A stretch of 12,060 bases of DNA from an uncultured Bacteroidota bacterium (GCA_946480675.1 CAMLKS010000038.1:1-12060), one strand, 5' to 3'. Numbered from the stretch's first letter, positions 1-8,636 are shown. Numbers and translations: made by a program. The notes: generated from the letters alone by a model not told the origin.

Positions 1-1067
1 TTAGCATGGCCAGCGATCCTGATAAATTCCTGGTTGAATGTATTTGCATTCCAGATTTCGATCATCATTGAAGGGATGTAAGCGCTTGTATCGAAAGAGA
101 ACATCAGTTGAGACATGCTCCTGTCCTTGAAATTTTTCAGCACGTTAGGCATATTTTTAGAATCGCCTGTAGCAGCAGCCATTACCAGGAAGTGGTGACG
201 AGAAGTTACAGAGTCTACATTAGCAGCCCATGTATCACCAGATTTAAAGGTACATGTGATACCAAACCTATTACCTGCAGGGATGCTAAGACCACCATTA
301 GGCACAGGGAATGTAAAGTTTTTCAGAGTCCAGCTTCTTTCACCGTTTACGATATTAACCGTGTCACGATCAGCATCAGTAAGAGGCACTTTCCACATGA
401 TCCTGTTACCACCATCGGGAGCCAGGCCAGCGCGGTTAACGCTATCTGTAAGGAAAGAGAACATCTGAAGTGTATCCAGGTCTGTATACTGTGCAACTTT
501 AGCACCATAATTCGGATCGTTTTTCCTCATGTAATAATAAAGGCCCGGAGCAGGAACCACTGAGAATATCAGGGTATCTACGATGTTAGTAGGCCTGCTT
601 GGAATTTTTACATAAGAAGCCATAATGTTTACAGAGTCAACTGTATAAGTGTTATTCACACCTATTTTAACTTCTCCGCTAAATGCAGTTGGTTCGTTAA
701 CGATTTCAGAAGAAATAGGATCGATCAGCTGACCAACTGAACTATAGTTGATACGGCTCAGACCTGTATTAAAACGCTGTTGAACAGTAGAGTCAAACCA
801 GATTGGGAAGATCATCCTGTTGTCAGTCAAAACACCTGGTTCAGCCAGTTGATCATATTCATCGAATGGAGAATACCAACGTTCTGTAGCACTGGTCGTT
901 TTGTTAGCTGTACCTGTTGTTGCAGGCAGTACCAGGTTTCCTTCCTTCACTTCTTGCTTGTGTATCAGGCCTGTAGCCTTATTAAAAGGCACGCCTTTCA
1001 GCTGAGATTGTGCAGACGCGCCGAAAGCGACGCAGCTACCTGCAATAAGTAAAAATAATTTTTTCAT
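1..1067 (-). CDS. Secreted protein of unknown function, N-terminal part (cut by left edge)
   Basis: An uninterrupted reading frame of 355 codons starts at ATG 1067-1065 and runs off the left edge, so the C-terminus is missing. The first residues, MKKLFLLIAGSCVAFGASAQ, form a clear Sec signal peptide: two lysines, a hydrophobic core, and an ASA|Q signal-peptidase I site after about residue 19. The mature part is rich in Asn, Thr, Ser and aromatics, with alternating polar and hydrophobic stretches typical of beta-sandwich exported proteins, and it contains few cysteines. I recognise no catalytic motif or named domain. Such proteins in Bacteroidota are often type IX secretion cargo with a C-terminal sorting domain, but that end lies outside the window, so this is inference only. 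The gene is divergent from proline dehydrogenase, with 183 bases between the two starts. No exact TAnnTTTG promoter was found ahead of it. Confidence 0.85.
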   Translation of the reverse strand, partial: MKKLFLLIAGSCVAFGASAQSQLKGVPFNKATGLIHKQEVKEGNLVLPATTGTANKTTSATERWYSPFDEYDQLAEPGVLTDNRMIFPIWFDSTVQQRFNTGLSRINYSSVGQLIDPISSEIVNEPTAFSGEVKIGVNNTYTVDSVNIMASYVKIPSRPTNIVDTLIFSVVPAPGLYYYMRKNDPNYGAKVAQYTDLDTLQMFSFLTDSVNRAGLAPDGGNRIMWKVPLTDADRDTVNIVNGERSWTLKNFTFPVPNGGLSIPAGNRFGITCTFKSGDTWAANVDSVTSRHHFLVMAAATGDSKNMPNVLKNFKDRSMSQLMFSFDTSAYIPSMMIEIWNANTFNQEFIRIAGHA

Positions 1068-1224
1068 CGCAATGATTTTTTTGAATAGTTGACGTAAAAA
1101 TAATTAATTCTGCTTAGTAACCTTCAAAAAATCTGCCAAAAAAGAAAAAATTGTCAACCGGATTACTATATTATACAAATTGATGACAAAAAACACCAAA
1201 TTTTAATCCCTCGCATATGCTTGC

Positions 1225-1232
1225 TATTTTTG
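1225..1232 (+). promoter_or_regulatory. Candidate Bacteroidota -7 element for proline dehydrogenase
   Basis: TATTTTTG is an exact match to the Bacteroidota TAnnTTTG -7 consensus and ends 18 bases before ATG 1251. The expected -33 TTG is only partly matched (TTA at 1203-1205, 19 bases upstream). The element would put transcription start near 1237, leaving a leader of about 13 bases. It lies inside the stretch that a TTG start at 1221 would translate, which argues for the ATG at 1251. Confidence 0.6.
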
Positions 1233-1250
1233 CAGCCGCTAAATCATTCT

Positions 1251-2423
1251 ATGCTTCCTGAATTTGACAATACAGAAATAGCTTTCCGTTACCGCAGTGA
1301 TAAGGACTTAAAGCAAGCAAGGTTCCTTTTCGCATCTATGGGCTCCCCTACGCTTACCACCATTGGCATGGGGTTTACCAAACTAGCCATGGCATGGAGC
1401 CTGCCTATAAAAGGCATTATCAAGCGCACGATATTCAAACAATTTTGCGGTGGCGAAACGATGGAAGAAGCCGCACAAACGGCTGATGTGCTGGGCAAAT
1501 ACCATGTAGGCGTGATAATGGACTATGGCGTGGAAGGCAAGGAAGGCGAAGCAGAATTTGACCATGCTGTGCCGGAATTTGTAAAGGCTATACAATATGC
1601 TGCTACCAAAAAGAATATACCTTTTATAAGTATTAAAGTAACCGGCTTTGCGCGTTTTGCCCTGCTGGAAAAAGTGCACGCCGGAGAAACATTAACTGAA
1701 AGTGAAACAGCCGAATGGAAGCGTGTGGAAAAGCGTATAGATACTATATGCAAGGCTGCATATGATACTAATGTAATGGTGCTGATAGATGCCGAGGAAA
1801 CATGGATACAGAAACCGGTAGATATACTGGCCGATGCTATGATGGCTAAATACAACCTGAAAAAAGCCATTATATATAACACCTTCCAGATGTATGCGCA
1901 TGCAACACTCGCGCACCTAAAAAAGGAATATGAAGCGGCCCTTAAAGCGGGCTATATATTGGGTGCAAAACTGGTACGCGGTGCGTATATGGAAAAGGAA
2001 CGAAACCGTGCTGCTGAAAAAGGTTACCCATCGCCCATACAGCCCAATAAGGAAAGTACCGACAGGGATTATGATGCGGGGGTATTGTTTTGCCTGGAGC
2101 ATCTGAAAGAAGGCAAGATGGCTCTATTCATAGGCACGCATAATGAGCACAGCAATATGCTGGCGGCCAAATACATGGAAGAACATGGCATCCTCCACAA
2201 TACACCAACGGTATATTTCTCTCAACTATATGGCATGAGCGACAATATATCTTTCAACCTGGCAGATGCGGGCTACAATGTAGCCAAGTACCTGCCTTAC
2301 GGCCCCGTTAAGGATGTAATACCCTACCTGATGCGCCGTGCACAGGAAAATACCTCTGTAGCGGGACAAACAGGCCGCGAACTATCGCTGATAAATAAGG
2401 AACTGAAAAGAAGAAAGCTATAA
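1251..2423 (+). CDS. Proline dehydrogenase (monofunctional, FAD-dependent)
   Basis: This 390-residue protein oxidises L-proline to delta-1-pyrroline-5-carboxylate, passing electrons through FAD to the membrane quinone pool; it is the first step of proline catabolism. Family motifs visible are IKVTG (128-132), LVRGAYMEKER (241-251, FAD/substrate barrel strand), QLYGM (325-329), and the C-terminal YLPYGP (347-352) followed by RRAQEN (362-367), whose paired arginines and Glu hold the proline carboxylate and FAD. Its length fits a stand-alone enzyme of the Bacteroidota type; there is no P5C dehydrogenase domain and no DNA-binding domain as in trifunctional PutA. ATG 1251 is preferred to an in-frame TTG at 1221 because the promoter element overlaps that upstream stretch. 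The gene stands alone as a transcription unit, ending in a strong hairpin five bases after the stop. No P5C dehydrogenase gene is visible nearby. Confidence 0.95.
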   Translation: MLPEFDNTEIAFRYRSDKDLKQARFLFASMGSPTLTTIGMGFTKLAMAWSLPIKGIIKRTIFKQFCGGETMEEAAQTADVLGKYHVGVIMDYGVEGKEGEAEFDHAVPEFVKAIQYAATKKNIPFISIKVTGFARFALLEKVHAGETLTESETAEWKRVEKRIDTICKAAYDTNVMVLIDAEETWIQKPVDILADAMMAKYNLKKAIIYNTFQMYAHATLAHLKKEYEAALKAGYILGAKLVRGAYMEKERNRAAEKGYPSPIQPNKESTDRDYDAGVLFCLEHLKEGKMALFIGTHNEHSNMLAAKYMEEHGILHNTPTVYFSQLYGMSDNISFNLADAGYNVAKYLPYGPVKDVIPYLMRRAQENTSVAGQTGRELSLINKELKRRKL

Positions 2424-2426
2424 ATG

Positions 2427-2455
2427 TAAAAAGCCCCGCATTGCGGGGCTTTTTA
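2427..2455. terminator. Bidirectional rho-independent terminator
   Basis: A perfect inverted repeat forms a 13-bp stem: five A-T pairs plus the GC core GCCCCGC/GCGGGGC, closed by one more T-A pair, around a 3-base ATT loop. A-rich on the left and T-rich on the right, it gives a U-tract in both directions. It lies between the convergent proline dehydrogenase stop (2421-2423) and the septum-protein stop (2457-2459), so it can end both transcripts. Confidence 0.93.
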
Positions 2456-2456
2456 G

Positions 2457-2741
2457 TTATTTCTCAATGATGTAAACATCTTCATTATCGCGCTTCATCC
2501 TGAAATTTTCGCGAGCGTATTTTTCCAGTTGCTGCGGATTGCCCGTCATTTCTTCGTGTTCTTTTTCCATCTTCGCTATCTCTGCATCCAGGTATGTGAT
2601 ATTATCCTTCACATTCTGCAGGTTTTGCTTCTTTTCCCTCATAGACATCAGGTCATTCTGGTCGAAGAAGGTCATCCATGCCAGGAAGGCTATGCCCGTC
2701 AGCAAAAACTTATTGGTAAGAATACGAAATACAGGTTTCAT
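2457..2741 (-). CDS. FtsB/DivIC-like septum formation initiator protein
   Basis: This small 94-residue bitopic membrane protein has the FtsB/DivIC layout. A short cytoplasmic N-terminus (MKPVFRILTNK) is followed by one hydrophobic segment at about residues 12-26 and a charged coiled-coil helix at about 32-65. The tail (PQQLEKYARENFRMKRDNED, 69-88) carries the LExxARExFxMxxxxE signature of the family. In model bacteria these proteins bridge FtsL and FtsQ (DivIB) in the periplasm and help activate septal peptidoglycan synthesis; that role is inferred here from family membership. It lies 33 bases downstream of the enolase gene on the same strand with no hairpin between them, so it is probably co-transcribed with eno. 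The shared bidirectional terminator starts two bases past its stop codon. Confidence 0.88.
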   Translation of the reverse strand: MKPVFRILTNKFLLTGIAFLAWMTFFDQNDLMSMREKKQNLQNVKDNITYLDAEIAKMEKEHEEMTGNPQQLEKYARENFRMKRDNEDVYIIEK

Positions 2742-2774
2742 ACACGCTGTTTTTTTACATCACTAATTTAAAAC

Positions 2775-4079
<1,305 letters not shown>

Positions 4080-4091
4080 TCAATTCGGGTG

Positions 4092-4099
4092 CAAAGATA
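4092..4099 (-). promoter_or_regulatory. Candidate -7 element for eno
   Basis: Read on the minus strand this is TATCTTTG, an exact TAnnTTTG match, 24 bases ahead of the enolase ATG. The predicted leader is about 20 bases. The -33 position lies at about 4119-4121 (ATG on the minus strand, not the ideal TTG), only a few bases beyond the U-tract of the mnmA terminator, so terminator and promoter are packed tightly. Confidence 0.6.
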
Positions 4100-4133
4100 A
4101 TCTGTGTCCATTATTTTCCATGTTAAAAAGAAA

Positions 4134-4157
4134 AAGCCGGATGAATCTATCCGGCTT
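4134..4157 (-). terminator. Rho-independent terminator of mnmA
   Basis: The inverted repeat AAGCCGGAT / ATCCGGCTT gives a 9-bp stem with a 6-base loop. On the minus strand it is followed by a U-rich run (complement of the A-rich stretch 4124-4135), as expected 21 bases beyond the mnmA stop. It should separate mnmA from eno transcription. Confidence 0.87.
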
Positions 4158-4178
4158 CTATATATGCATGAGTCGTTA

Positions 4179-5276
4179 TTAATTCAATCCTTTGCGGATG
4201 ATACCGCCACCTATCACATCATCGCCATCATAAAACACGGCAGATTGGCCGGGGGCTATACTATTCACCACATGGTCGAAAGACACCCTTACCATATCGC
4301 CTTCGGTATGTATACGACTCATAGAGCCTGCATCTTTATAGCGTATCTTGGTAGTGGCTTCTATACCATCGGGCATAGTGTCATACTTTATCATATTCAG
4401 CCCGCCTACTATCATCTCGCTCTGTTGCAGTTCATGCGCTTCACCTAATACAATAGTATTTGTTTCAGGAATTATTTTGGTAACAAACACAGGCTTGCCC
4501 AGTGCTATATCCAGGCCCTTACGCTGACCTATGGTGTAGAAGGGATAACCTTTGTGTTTGCCTACAATGCTGCCATCTGCCAATACAAAATTGCCACCCG
4601 CTACTTCTGCTTCCAGCGTAGGTATCTGGCGTTTCAGGAAGCCACGGTAATCATTATCGGGCACAAAGCATATCTCGTAGCTTTCTGCTTTTTTAGAAAG
4701 CTCGGGATAACCCATATCCAGTGCTATCTGGCGTATCTCTGTTTTCAGGTAATCGCCCAGCGGGTATATACTGCGGCTCAGGCAGTCCTGCCCCAGCCCC
4801 CATAGCACATAGCTCTGGTCTTTGGTCAGGTCTTTCGCTTTCGACATTACAAAGCGGTTATTTTCCTCGCGCACTTTTACATAGTGGCCCGTTGCAATGA
4901 AATCGCAGTTAAGCGCATCGGCACGCTTCAGTAATGCCGACCATTTAATGTGCGTATTGCACAACACGCACGGATTGGGTGTGCGGCCGGCCATATATTC
5001 TTCTACAAAGTTGTTGATAACATGATCGCCAAACTCATCACGTATATCCAGCACATAGTGCGGAAAACCGTGGTCAACCGCCGCCTGGCGGGCATCATTG
5101 AAAGAATCGAGATTGCAGCAACCTGTTTCCTTTTTACCACCGCCGGCAGATGCATAGTCCCATGTTTTCATGGTAATACCCACTACCTCATAACCCTGGT
5201 TATGAAGCATCAGCGCTGCAACGGTACTATCAATACCGCCACTCATCGCCACCAAAACTTTTCCGTTCCTGCTCAT
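4179..5276 (-). CDS. mnmA: tRNA-specific 2-thiouridylase MnmA
   Basis: MnmA activates U34 of tRNA-Lys, -Glu and -Gln with ATP and replaces the 2-oxygen with sulfur received from a relay protein. The 365-residue product shows the N-type ATP pyrophosphatase P-loop SGGIDS (12-17), the segment GCCNLDSFNDAR (52-63), and the catalytic cysteine pair C103 (NPCVLCN) and C203 (YEICFVPD). It also has ATGHY (128-132), the tRNA-binding KDQSYVLWGL (152-161) and HKGYPFYTIGQRKGL (241-255), followed by the C-terminal beta-barrel. The frame stays open far upstream to 5567, but that region overlaps aroB and shows no family similarity. ATG 5276 gives the expected MSRNGKVLVAMSGG start, 21 bases after a -7 element. 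The gene is divergent from aroB, and its stop is followed by a separate terminator, so it appears monocistronic. Confidence 0.97.
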   Translation of the reverse strand: MSRNGKVLVAMSGGIDSTVAALMLHNQGYEVVGITMKTWDYASAGGGKKETGCCNLDSFNDARQAAVDHGFPHYVLDIRDEFGDHVINNFVEEYMAGRTPNPCVLCNTHIKWSALLKRADALNCDFIATGHYVKVREENNRFVMSKAKDLTKDQSYVLWGLGQDCLSRSIYPLGDYLKTEIRQIALDMGYPELSKKAESYEICFVPDNDYRGFLKRQIPTLEAEVAGGNFVLADGSIVGKHKGYPFYTIGQRKGLDIALGKPVFVTKIIPETNTIVLGEAHELQQSEMIVGGLNMIKYDTMPDGIEATTKIRYKDAGSMSRIHTEGDMVRVSFDHVVNSIAPGQSAVFYDGDDVIGGGIIRKGLN

Positions 5277-5297
5277 TGGTTTATTAAAAAAGAACGG

Positions 5298-5305
5298 CAA
5301 AGGTA
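5298..5305 (-). promoter_or_regulatory. Candidate -7 element for mnmA
   Basis: Read on the minus strand this is TACCTTTG, an exact TAnnTTTG match, 21 bases ahead of the mnmA ATG at 5276. The -33 region (about 5325-5327) reads ATG rather than TTG, so only the -7 half is well supported. It helps fix the mnmA start at 5276 rather than further upstream. Confidence 0.6.
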
Positions 5306-5357
5306 CGCATTCGGCAGAAATGGACATTTTAGTACTGATAGATATTAGATTACGCCT

Positions 5358-5374
5358 TATCAGCACTGCTGATA
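5358..5374. promoter_or_regulatory. 17-bp palindrome, possible operator between mnmA and aroB
   Basis: TATCAGCA-C-TGCTGATA is a perfect 8+1+8 inverted repeat in the 130-base divergent region. A further CTGATA half lies at 5335-5340. The palindrome sits 25 bases upstream of the aroB -7 element and 53 bases upstream of the mnmA one, a position suited to a dimeric regulator. There is no U-tract, and a 1-base centre cannot form a normal hairpin loop, so it is not a terminator. Operator function is inference. Confidence 0.4.
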
Positions 5375-5398
5375 GTGGTATTATAACGGCAGGTGTAG

Positions 5399-5406
5399 TA
5401 CTTTTG
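5399..5406 (+). promoter_or_regulatory. Candidate -7 element directly abutting aroB
   Basis: TACTTTTG is an exact TAnnTTTG match that ends at the base before ATG 5407. If used, transcription would begin at about 5411-5413. That would make the second ATG (5413) essentially leaderless and leave the first ATG (5407) outside the mRNA. No good -33 TTG is seen at 19-20 bases spacing, so it could be coincidence. Confidence 0.35.
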
Positions 5407-6447
5407 ATGTCAATGCAATACGAAGTAGCATTCCCATCGGGCAAGGTGCAGTATCTATTTGGCAAAGGGCTGCAAGCCATTGAGCCATTGGCACCACAGC
5501 CGGTCATCCTTACCGATAGCCACGTTGCATCGCTATACCCTTCGCTTACGGAAACATATCCAAGCATTATTATTCCGGCAGGCGAAAGCTATAAAACACT
5601 GGAAACACTGGAAAGCATTACGGGCCAGTTATTGCATCACCAAGTGCAGCGAAAATCGGTATTGGTAGGTGTAGGTGGCGGTGTGATAACAGATATAGCC
5701 GGTTTTGCAGCAGCTGTTTATATGCGCGGCATTAACTGTGGCTTTGTCCCTACTACTCTATTAGCCATGGTAGATGCTGCTATTGGGGGAAAAAACGGGG
5801 TGGACTTTGGCCTGCAGAAAAACCTGGTAGGCACCATACGCCAGCCACAGTTCATATTGTTTGATACCACCTTCCTGCAAACGTTACCCGAAATAGAATG
5901 GAGCAATGGATTTGCAGAGGTGATAAAATATGCCTGTATTTTCGATGCACCTTTGTTTGATGAACTGGCGGTGAACCATATCGGCTATTACAGGCAACAG
6001 CAAACTGCATTGAAAGAACTGATACAATGTTGCGCCACATGGAAGAACCAGACCGTGCAGGAAGATGAACATGAAAGCGGCGCCCGCAAACTGTTGAACT
6101 TCGGGCATACTGTAGGGCATGCTATAGAAACCCTATATCAATTGCCACACGGGCAGGCCGTAGCATTGGGCATGCTGGTAGCTTGTAAAGTATCGGAAAC
6201 AGTAACGCAACTGGACGACCATGTTTACCATAGGCTGGCTACCGTGCTGCAGCAATATAAACTGCCATACTCACTGACCCTGCACCCGGACAGGCTAATG
6301 GATATATTGGTGATGGATAAGAAACGGAATGACGACAAAATAGATTTCATTGTATTAAAGAACATCGGCCATGCTGCTATTGAAACGATTGGTTTCGATG
6401 TAGTGCGGAAAGCGATAGATAATTTCAGCTATGCAGGCAATCATTAG
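5407..6447 (+). CDS. aroB: 3-dehydroquinate synthase
   Basis: AroB turns DAHP into 3-dehydroquinate using NAD and a metal ion, the second shikimate-pathway step. From ATG 5407 the protein has 346 residues, close to the family norm of 350-360. Visible are the NAD-binding glycine loop GVGGGVITDIAGF (88-100), TTLLAMVDAAIGGKNGVD (116-133), and the metal ligands E171 (NGFAEVIKY), H234 (NFGHTVGHAIE) and H248 (LPHGQA). The basic loop MDKKRND (303-309) is also present. The frame is open back to an ATG at 5320, but those 29 extra residues look unlike AroB and cross the palindrome and promoter region. The start is therefore placed at 5407, with 5413 (two codons on) an equally good alternative. It is the first gene of aroB-aroA-aroC and overlaps aroA by 17 bases, which implies translational coupling. 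Confidence 0.95.
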   Translation: MSMQYEVAFPSGKVQYLFGKGLQAIEPLAPQPVILTDSHVASLYPSLTETYPSIIIPAGESYKTLETLESITGQLLHHQVQRKSVLVGVGGGVITDIAGFAAAVYMRGINCGFVPTTLLAMVDAAIGGKNGVDFGLQKNLVGTIRQPQFILFDTTFLQTLPEIEWSNGFAEVIKYACIFDAPLFDELAVNHIGYYRQQQTALKELIQCCATWKNQTVQEDEHESGARKLLNFGHTVGHAIETLYQLPHGQAVALGMLVACKVSETVTQLDDHVYHRLATVLQQYKLPYSLTLHPDRLMDILVMDKKRNDDKIDFIVLKNIGHAAIETIGFDVVRKAIDNFSYAGNH

Positions 6448-7645
6448 CCCCGGAAAGATAAGCGGGGCACTTACACCGCCTGCATCAAAAAGCCTGATGC
6501 AGCGGGCTTGCGCAGCTGCATTATTGCATCATGGGCATACTACGATATATAATTGCGGCACATCGGAAGATGATAAAGCTGCCTTACGCATCATAGAGCA
6601 GTTGGGCGCGCAGGTTTCATTTGCAGGTGATAGCATACGCATCAACAGCATGGGCATACAACTTATCACCAACACGATAGACTGTGGTGAAAGCGGCCTG
6701 TCGGCAAGGCTTTTCATACCCATAGCCGCACTGCATCATAGCCCCATACAGATAACAGGACATGGTAGTTTACTAAAACGTCCCTTTGATGTATATGCAG
6801 ATGTATTGCCACAACTGGGTGTGCAGGTAACAGGCAACAAGTTGCCTATGACAGTAAACGGGCCATTGCAACCCAAAGACATTACCATCGATGGCAGTGT
6901 TAGTTCACAATTCTTAAGTGGGTTGTTATTTGCCTTTGCATACAGTGCTACGCAGCCGGTTGTCATTACCGTAAATGGCCTTAACAGCAAGCCTTATATA
7001 GATATGACGCTGGATGTGCTAAGAACATTCAGCAAGGAAATACAGCATGACGATTATCACAAATTTTATATAAATCCGCAAACAGGAACAAGCGGTGATA
7101 TTGAAATAAACATAGAATCCGACTGGAGTGCAGCTGCAAACTTTATAGTAGCGAAAGCAATTGGCAATGATATTTCCATCCATAACTTGCCCCCCCATTC
7201 TTTACAAGCAGACAAAGCCATATTGCAGGTGGTAAACGAGCATAGAACTGCCTTCAATTTTGATGCAACAGATTGCCCCGATTTGATACCTATACTATCT
7301 GTATATGCGGCCTATTGCAACGGTACAAGTACCATACAGGGTATGAACCGATTGGTGCATAAAGAAAGCAACCGTATAGAAAGCACTACAGCCATGCTGC
7401 ATGCGTTTGGCATTACATACAGTTTGCAAGGTGATAGGCTTGAGGTCATTGGTGGCAAGCCGCTGCAAAGCTGCACAGTTAATGGCTATAACGACCATCG
7501 CATAGTAATGGCCGCAGCAATAGCTGCACTGGATGCAGCAGGTGATGTTACGATAAATGATGCACAAGCGGTAGCTAAGTCTTACCCCGATTTTTTTAAA
7601 CACTTATCTTCACTGGGTGCTAAATGTATTTTGAAAGATGAATAG
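6431..7645 (+). CDS. aroA: 3-phosphoshikimate 1-carboxyvinyltransferase (EPSP synthase)
   Basis: AroA joins phosphoenolpyruvate to shikimate-3-phosphate, the step before chorismate synthase. The 404-residue protein aligns by eye over its whole length with E. coli AroA. Matching sites are PASKSLMQR (17-25, K20 and R25), LLKRPF (114-119), GSVSSQFLSGL (155-165), SKPYIDMTLDV (186-196), catalytic D284 in CPDLIP, KESNRIE (311-317), NDHR (354-357) and KSYPDFF (383-389). The main departure is the PEP/glyphosate loop: the E. coli GNAGTAMRP segment is replaced by GESGLSARL (86-94), keeping the Gly equivalent to G96 and the Arg equivalent to R100 but changing the T97 and P101 positions to Leu. A run of seven C (7190-7196) falls inside the gene without disturbing the frame. 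Its start overlaps aroB and its stop overlaps aroC. Confidence 0.96.
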   Translation: MQAIISPGKISGALTPPASKSLMQRACAAALLHHGHTTIYNCGTSEDDKAALRIIEQLGAQVSFAGDSIRINSMGIQLITNTIDCGESGLSARLFIPIAALHHSPIQITGHGSLLKRPFDVYADVLPQLGVQVTGNKLPMTVNGPLQPKDITIDGSVSSQFLSGLLFAFAYSATQPVVITVNGLNSKPYIDMTLDVLRTFSKEIQHDDYHKFYINPQTGTSGDIEINIESDWSAAANFIVAKAIGNDISIHNLPPHSLQADKAILQVVNEHRTAFNFDATDCPDLIPILSVYAAYCNGTSTIQGMNRLVHKESNRIESTTAMLHAFGITYSLQGDRLEVIGGKPLQSCTVNGYNDHRIVMAAAIAALDAAGDVTINDAQAVAKSYPDFFKHLSSLGAKCILKDE

Positions 7646-8609
7646 TTTCGGACGCATATTCCGGGTCAGTATATTCGGCGAATCGCACGGCCCGGCAGTA
7701 GGTATCACTATTGACGGCTGCCCGGCAGGTATTGCATTAACGGCAGATGATTTTACTGCAGACCTTGAACGACGCAAAGCAGGCGCAACGGGCACTACCC
7801 CACGCAAAGAGGATGATGTACCGGAGATATTAAGTGGCCTATTCAACGGCCATACTACAGGTGCCCCCATCACTATCATTTTCAGGAACAACAATACCCG
7901 CTCTGCTGACTATGATGCGTTGAAAGCTACACCCCGCCCCGGCCATGCCGATTTTGTGCTGCATGAAAAATTTAAAGGGTACAACGATTACCGCGGCGGC
8001 GGCCATTCTTCGGGCAGGCTCACGGTATGCCTGGTAGCCGCAGGCGTGGTGGCTAAAAAAGTAATAGCACCCTCAATCGTAAATGCCAAACTGGTAGAGG
8101 CTGGCGGCAATACAGATATAGAAGCCGCAATACTGAAAGCAGTGGAAGAACAGGATAGTATAGGTGGCATTGTAAGCGTTTCCGCAACGGGGCTACCCTT
8201 AGGCCTGGGCGGACCGTTTTTTGATAGTGCCGAATCACTCATCAGCCATATGATATTTGCCGTACCTGCTATAAAGGGTATTGAATTTGGTGCAGGCTTT
8301 GCCGGTACAAAGATGAAAGGCAGTGAGCACAATGATGCCTTTATAGATGAAAATGGGAAGACCCGCACCAATAACGCAGGTGGCATTAATGGTGGTATTA
8401 CGAATGGCAATGAACTGCATTTTCGCATTGCTGTAAAACCTACCAGCAGCACCCCGAAAGAACAACACACCTGGAATAAAGAAACACAGTCGGTAGAAAC
8501 CTTTACTGTAAAGGGCCGGCACGACCTATGCATAGCCCTGCGCGTGCCGGTGGTGGCCGAAGCTGCTACAGCCATAGTGTTGGCCGATATGTTATTACTC
8601 AAGGCATAA
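7638..8609 (+). CDS. aroC: Chorismate synthase (short form)
   Basis: AroC removes phosphate from EPSP to give chorismate using reduced FMN. The 323-residue protein keeps the active-site blocks: FGESHG (13-18, H17), RRKAG (45-49), RPGHAD (100-105, H103), RGGGHSSGR (119-127), SIGG (174-177), NAGGINGGITNG (246-257), KPTSS (267-271) and KGRHD (292-296). It is shorter than the usual 350-390 residues. About 25 residues are missing, compared with E. coli AroC, between AKK (139-141) and DSIGG (173-177), and the C-terminal tail stops soon after the last conserved helix. Because all conserved blocks remain in frame, it looks like a compact but functional enzyme rather than a broken one. ATG 7638 overlaps the aroA stop by 8 bases, and it is the last gene of the operon. 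Confidence 0.96.
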   Translation: MNSFGRIFRVSIFGESHGPAVGITIDGCPAGIALTADDFTADLERRKAGATGTTPRKEDDVPEILSGLFNGHTTGAPITIIFRNNNTRSADYDALKATPRPGHADFVLHEKFKGYNDYRGGGHSSGRLTVCLVAAGVVAKKVIAPSIVNAKLVEAGGNTDIEAAILKAVEEQDSIGGIVSVSATGLPLGLGGPFFDSAESLISHMIFAVPAIKGIEFGAGFAGTKMKGSEHNDAFIDENGKTRTNNAGGINGGITNGNELHFRIAVKPTSSTPKEQHTWNKETQSVETFTVKGRHDLCIALRVPVVAEAATAIVLADMLLLKA

Positions 8610-8615
8610 AAAAAA

Positions 8616-8636
8616 CACCCTTGCTATGCAAGGGTG
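8616..8636 (-). terminator. Rho-independent terminator for the EGF lipoprotein gene
   Basis: CACCCTTGC / GCAAGGGTG forms a 9-bp stem around a TAT loop. On the minus strand the stem is followed by eight U (complement of the A-run 8608-8615), which fits termination of the EGF lipoprotein gene. In the plus direction the sequence after the stem is AT-rich but lacks a proper U-tract, so it would end aroC transcripts less well. Confidence 0.88.

Noticed and set aside
108..563. Open frame of 151 codons on the plus strand
   Set aside because: It lies opposite the secreted-protein gene, whose frame is continuous with a proper signal peptide. This product has no signal or motif.
5320..5406. N-terminal extension of AroB from ATG 5320
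   Set aside because: The 29 added residues do not resemble AroB, cross a palindrome and a -7 element, and would make the protein longer than usual.
5277..5567. N-terminal extension of MnmA up to 5567
   Set aside because: It overlaps the aroB coding region and the divergent promoter region. The conserved MnmA N-terminus starts at 5276.
7190..7196. Run of seven C within aroA as a possible phase-variable tract
   Set aside because: Seven bases is short, the gene is a housekeeping enzyme with an intact frame, and nothing suggests selection for switching.
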